Below are positions 62,989 to 64,000 of a stretch of 64,000 bases of DNA, piece by piece. The notes beneath the pieces are model-generated. The model was not told where the DNA came from, did no database searches, and saw only the letters and a program-made list of their open reading frames with translations. Within the stretch, counting starts at the first letter, position 1. The number at the start of each line of letters is the position of its first letter. The stretch comes from UA16 sp002292325 (lineage in GTDB: Bacteria > Bacteroidota > Bacteroidia > Flavobacteriales_D > Sanyastnellaceae), in contig CALSRC010000006.1 in assembly GCA_943788645.1 (NCBI GenBank), positions 1-64,000 of the forward strand, read 5' to 3'. A program made the translations under genes and the position numbers.

Positions 62989-64000
62989 TTAATTCTTTTT
63001 TGTTACCGCAAGGGCAACAAATGCCCCCTCGCTCAATTGGATCTGCTCGCCTCCTTGAAGTTCTTTCCAAAGAACCTCATCCGCTAGTGTCTCCTGGGCA
63101 ATATAGGTCAAATTCTCTTTCAGAATGGATTCGATTTCAGGTTCAGCCGCTACAACCAATTCTATGCGATCCGTCACCTCCAGTCCCCCATCCTTGCGCA
63201 CGTTCTGAACCCGGTTCACCAGCTCCCGCGCCAATCCTTCCGCGCGCAATCCATCGTCTAGGGTGATGTCCAATGCAACCGTAACACCATTTGCACTCGA
63301 AACCAGCCAACCCGGAATGTCCTCTGTCAATACCTCAACATCCGCCAGATCGACACGTGCTGCTCCTTCCCCGTCTTGGGGATTCACCTCGATGCTTCCT
63401 TGCTTCTCTAAATCGGCAATGGAATCAGCATCCAGCGCACTCACTGCTGCGGCGATGGCTTTCATACGCTTTCCAAACCGAGGTCCCATGGCCTTAAAAT
63501 CCGGTTTCACCTTTTTCACGATGGACACTTCGGAATCGGCGGCGTCCCGGATCAACCGAATTTCTTTGACATTCACTTCGCTTCGGATAATCGCATCCAC
63601 CTCTTCAATACGCTCCGCCACTCGATTCTCCAGTACAGGAAGCAAAATTCGACGAAGAGGCTGCCGAACTCGAATGCGTTCTCGTTTCCTGAGAGAGAGC
63701 ACTTGTGAACTGATTTGTTGAGCCAATGCCATCCGAGCCTCCAACTCAGCATCGATTGCCGACGCATCCGATTCTGGGAAGGTCGCCAAATGAACCGATT
63801 CTTCCGAACCTGTTAAATCCTGGTGCAGCTGATCGGCATAGAATGGAGCGATGGGCGAAGCCATAACTGCCAGCGCCCGCAGGCATTCATGAAGTGTTTG
63901 ATAGGCACTCAATTTTTCCGGACTCATGCTGCCTTTCCAGAAGCGGCGGCGAGATAGGCGCACATGCCAATTGGATAATTCATCTATCGCAAAGGATTGA
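62989..64000 (-). CDS. ileS: Isoleucyl-tRNA synthetase, C-terminal part (5' end cut by window)
   Basis: The last 336 or so residues; the frame is open to the window edge (it reads FAIDELSNWHVRLSRRRFWKG), so the start codon lies beyond 64000. Visible are the anticodon-binding helical domain (LHECLRALAVMASPIAPFYADQLHQ) and the C-terminal domain with LRKRERIRVRQPLRRI. The catalytic HIGH and KMSKS motifs are outside. It leads the ileS-dksA-lspA set. Confidence 0.93.
   Translation of the reverse strand, partial: QSFAIDELSNWHVRLSRRRFWKGSMSPEKLSAYQTLHECLRALAVMASPIAPFYADQLHQDLTGSEESVHLATFPESDASAIDAELEARMALAQQISSQVLSLRKRERIRVRQPLRRILLPVLENRVAERIEEVDAIIRSEVNVKEIRLIRDAADSEVSIVKKVKPDFKAMGPRFGKRMKAIAAAVSALDADSIADLEKQGSIEVNPQDGEGAARVDLADVEVLTEDIPGWLVSSANGVTVALDITLDDGLRAEGLARELVNRVQNVRKDGGLEVTDRIELVVAAEPEIESILKENLTYIAQETLADEVLWKELQGGEQIQLSEGAFVALAVTKKN

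Overview
The window is a densely packed stretch of a Bacteroidota chromosome, most like an uncultivated Flavobacteriales-type bacterium. The support is the gene content and order: the nadK-porG-uppS-bamA-ompH-ompH-murI cluster, holB-ricT-gldH, the hemD-rnpA-S41 protease string, Bacteroidota-only families (PorG/DUF6089, GldH, DUF2480, DUF4271, and genes matching DUF6341/DUF6427), TonB receptors with carboxypeptidase-like N-domains, a protease with a type IX secretion (T9SS) sorting domain, and several TAnnTTTG-type promoter boxes. Base composition is roughly balanced. I see no tRNA, rRNA, CRISPR array, insertion sequence or prophage, and no gene-free stretch longer than 300 bases.

Layout: 1-3.8 kb holds the end of a DsbD-like protein, gmhA, a YifB-type ATPase and a gamma carbonic anhydrase. 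From 3.7 to 11.7 kb a minus-strand block for envelope building runs CBS protein, nadK, porG, uppS, bamA, two ompH and murI. From 11.7 to 15.9 kb come pdxJ, an alpha/beta hydrolase, a ClC channel and a two-domain universal stress protein. A small accessory island (15.9-17.1 kb) carries a repeat protein and an orphan acidic protein read divergently. From 17.1 to 20.5 kb lies a signalling unit (YfiR-like, TPR, HAMP-SpoIIE phosphatase). From 20.6 to 24.3 kb is a probable operon of an LD-carboxypeptidase, kbl, an FAD amine oxidase and a GbsR/MarR-type regulator.

From 24.3 to 30.4 kb are metG, a TonB receptor and asd. A large secreted lamin-tail-domain protein follows, then DUF4271-hemD-rnpA-S41 protease-O-antigen ligase, read toward a fused GT2-GT9 glycosyltransferase. 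From 40.7 to 49.4 kb are purD, purQ, dxs, DUF2480 and polA. From 49.5 to 53.6 kb are secreted and lipoproteins and an M43 protease, around the one clear terminator. From 53.6 to 64 kb are gldH, ricT, holB, a second TonB receptor, recO, ispG, lspA, a DksA-like gene and the end of ileS.

How it fits together: GmhA (heptose), the GT9 heptosyltransferase-like domain and the O-antigen ligase point to heptose-containing LPS. BamA, OmpH, PorG, GldH and LspA build the outer membrane and the T9SS/gliding apparatus that the M43 protease would use. Dxs and IspG place isoprenoid synthesis, which feeds UppS, in the MEP pathway. Two housekeeping genes, bamA and purD, are each broken by a single +1 reading-frame shift. 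This is most simply an assembly indel, but the bamA site also has a slip-prone sequence. Several genes (gbsR-like, rnpA, DUF6427, lspA, possibly porG) have no usable ATG and appear to start at TTG.
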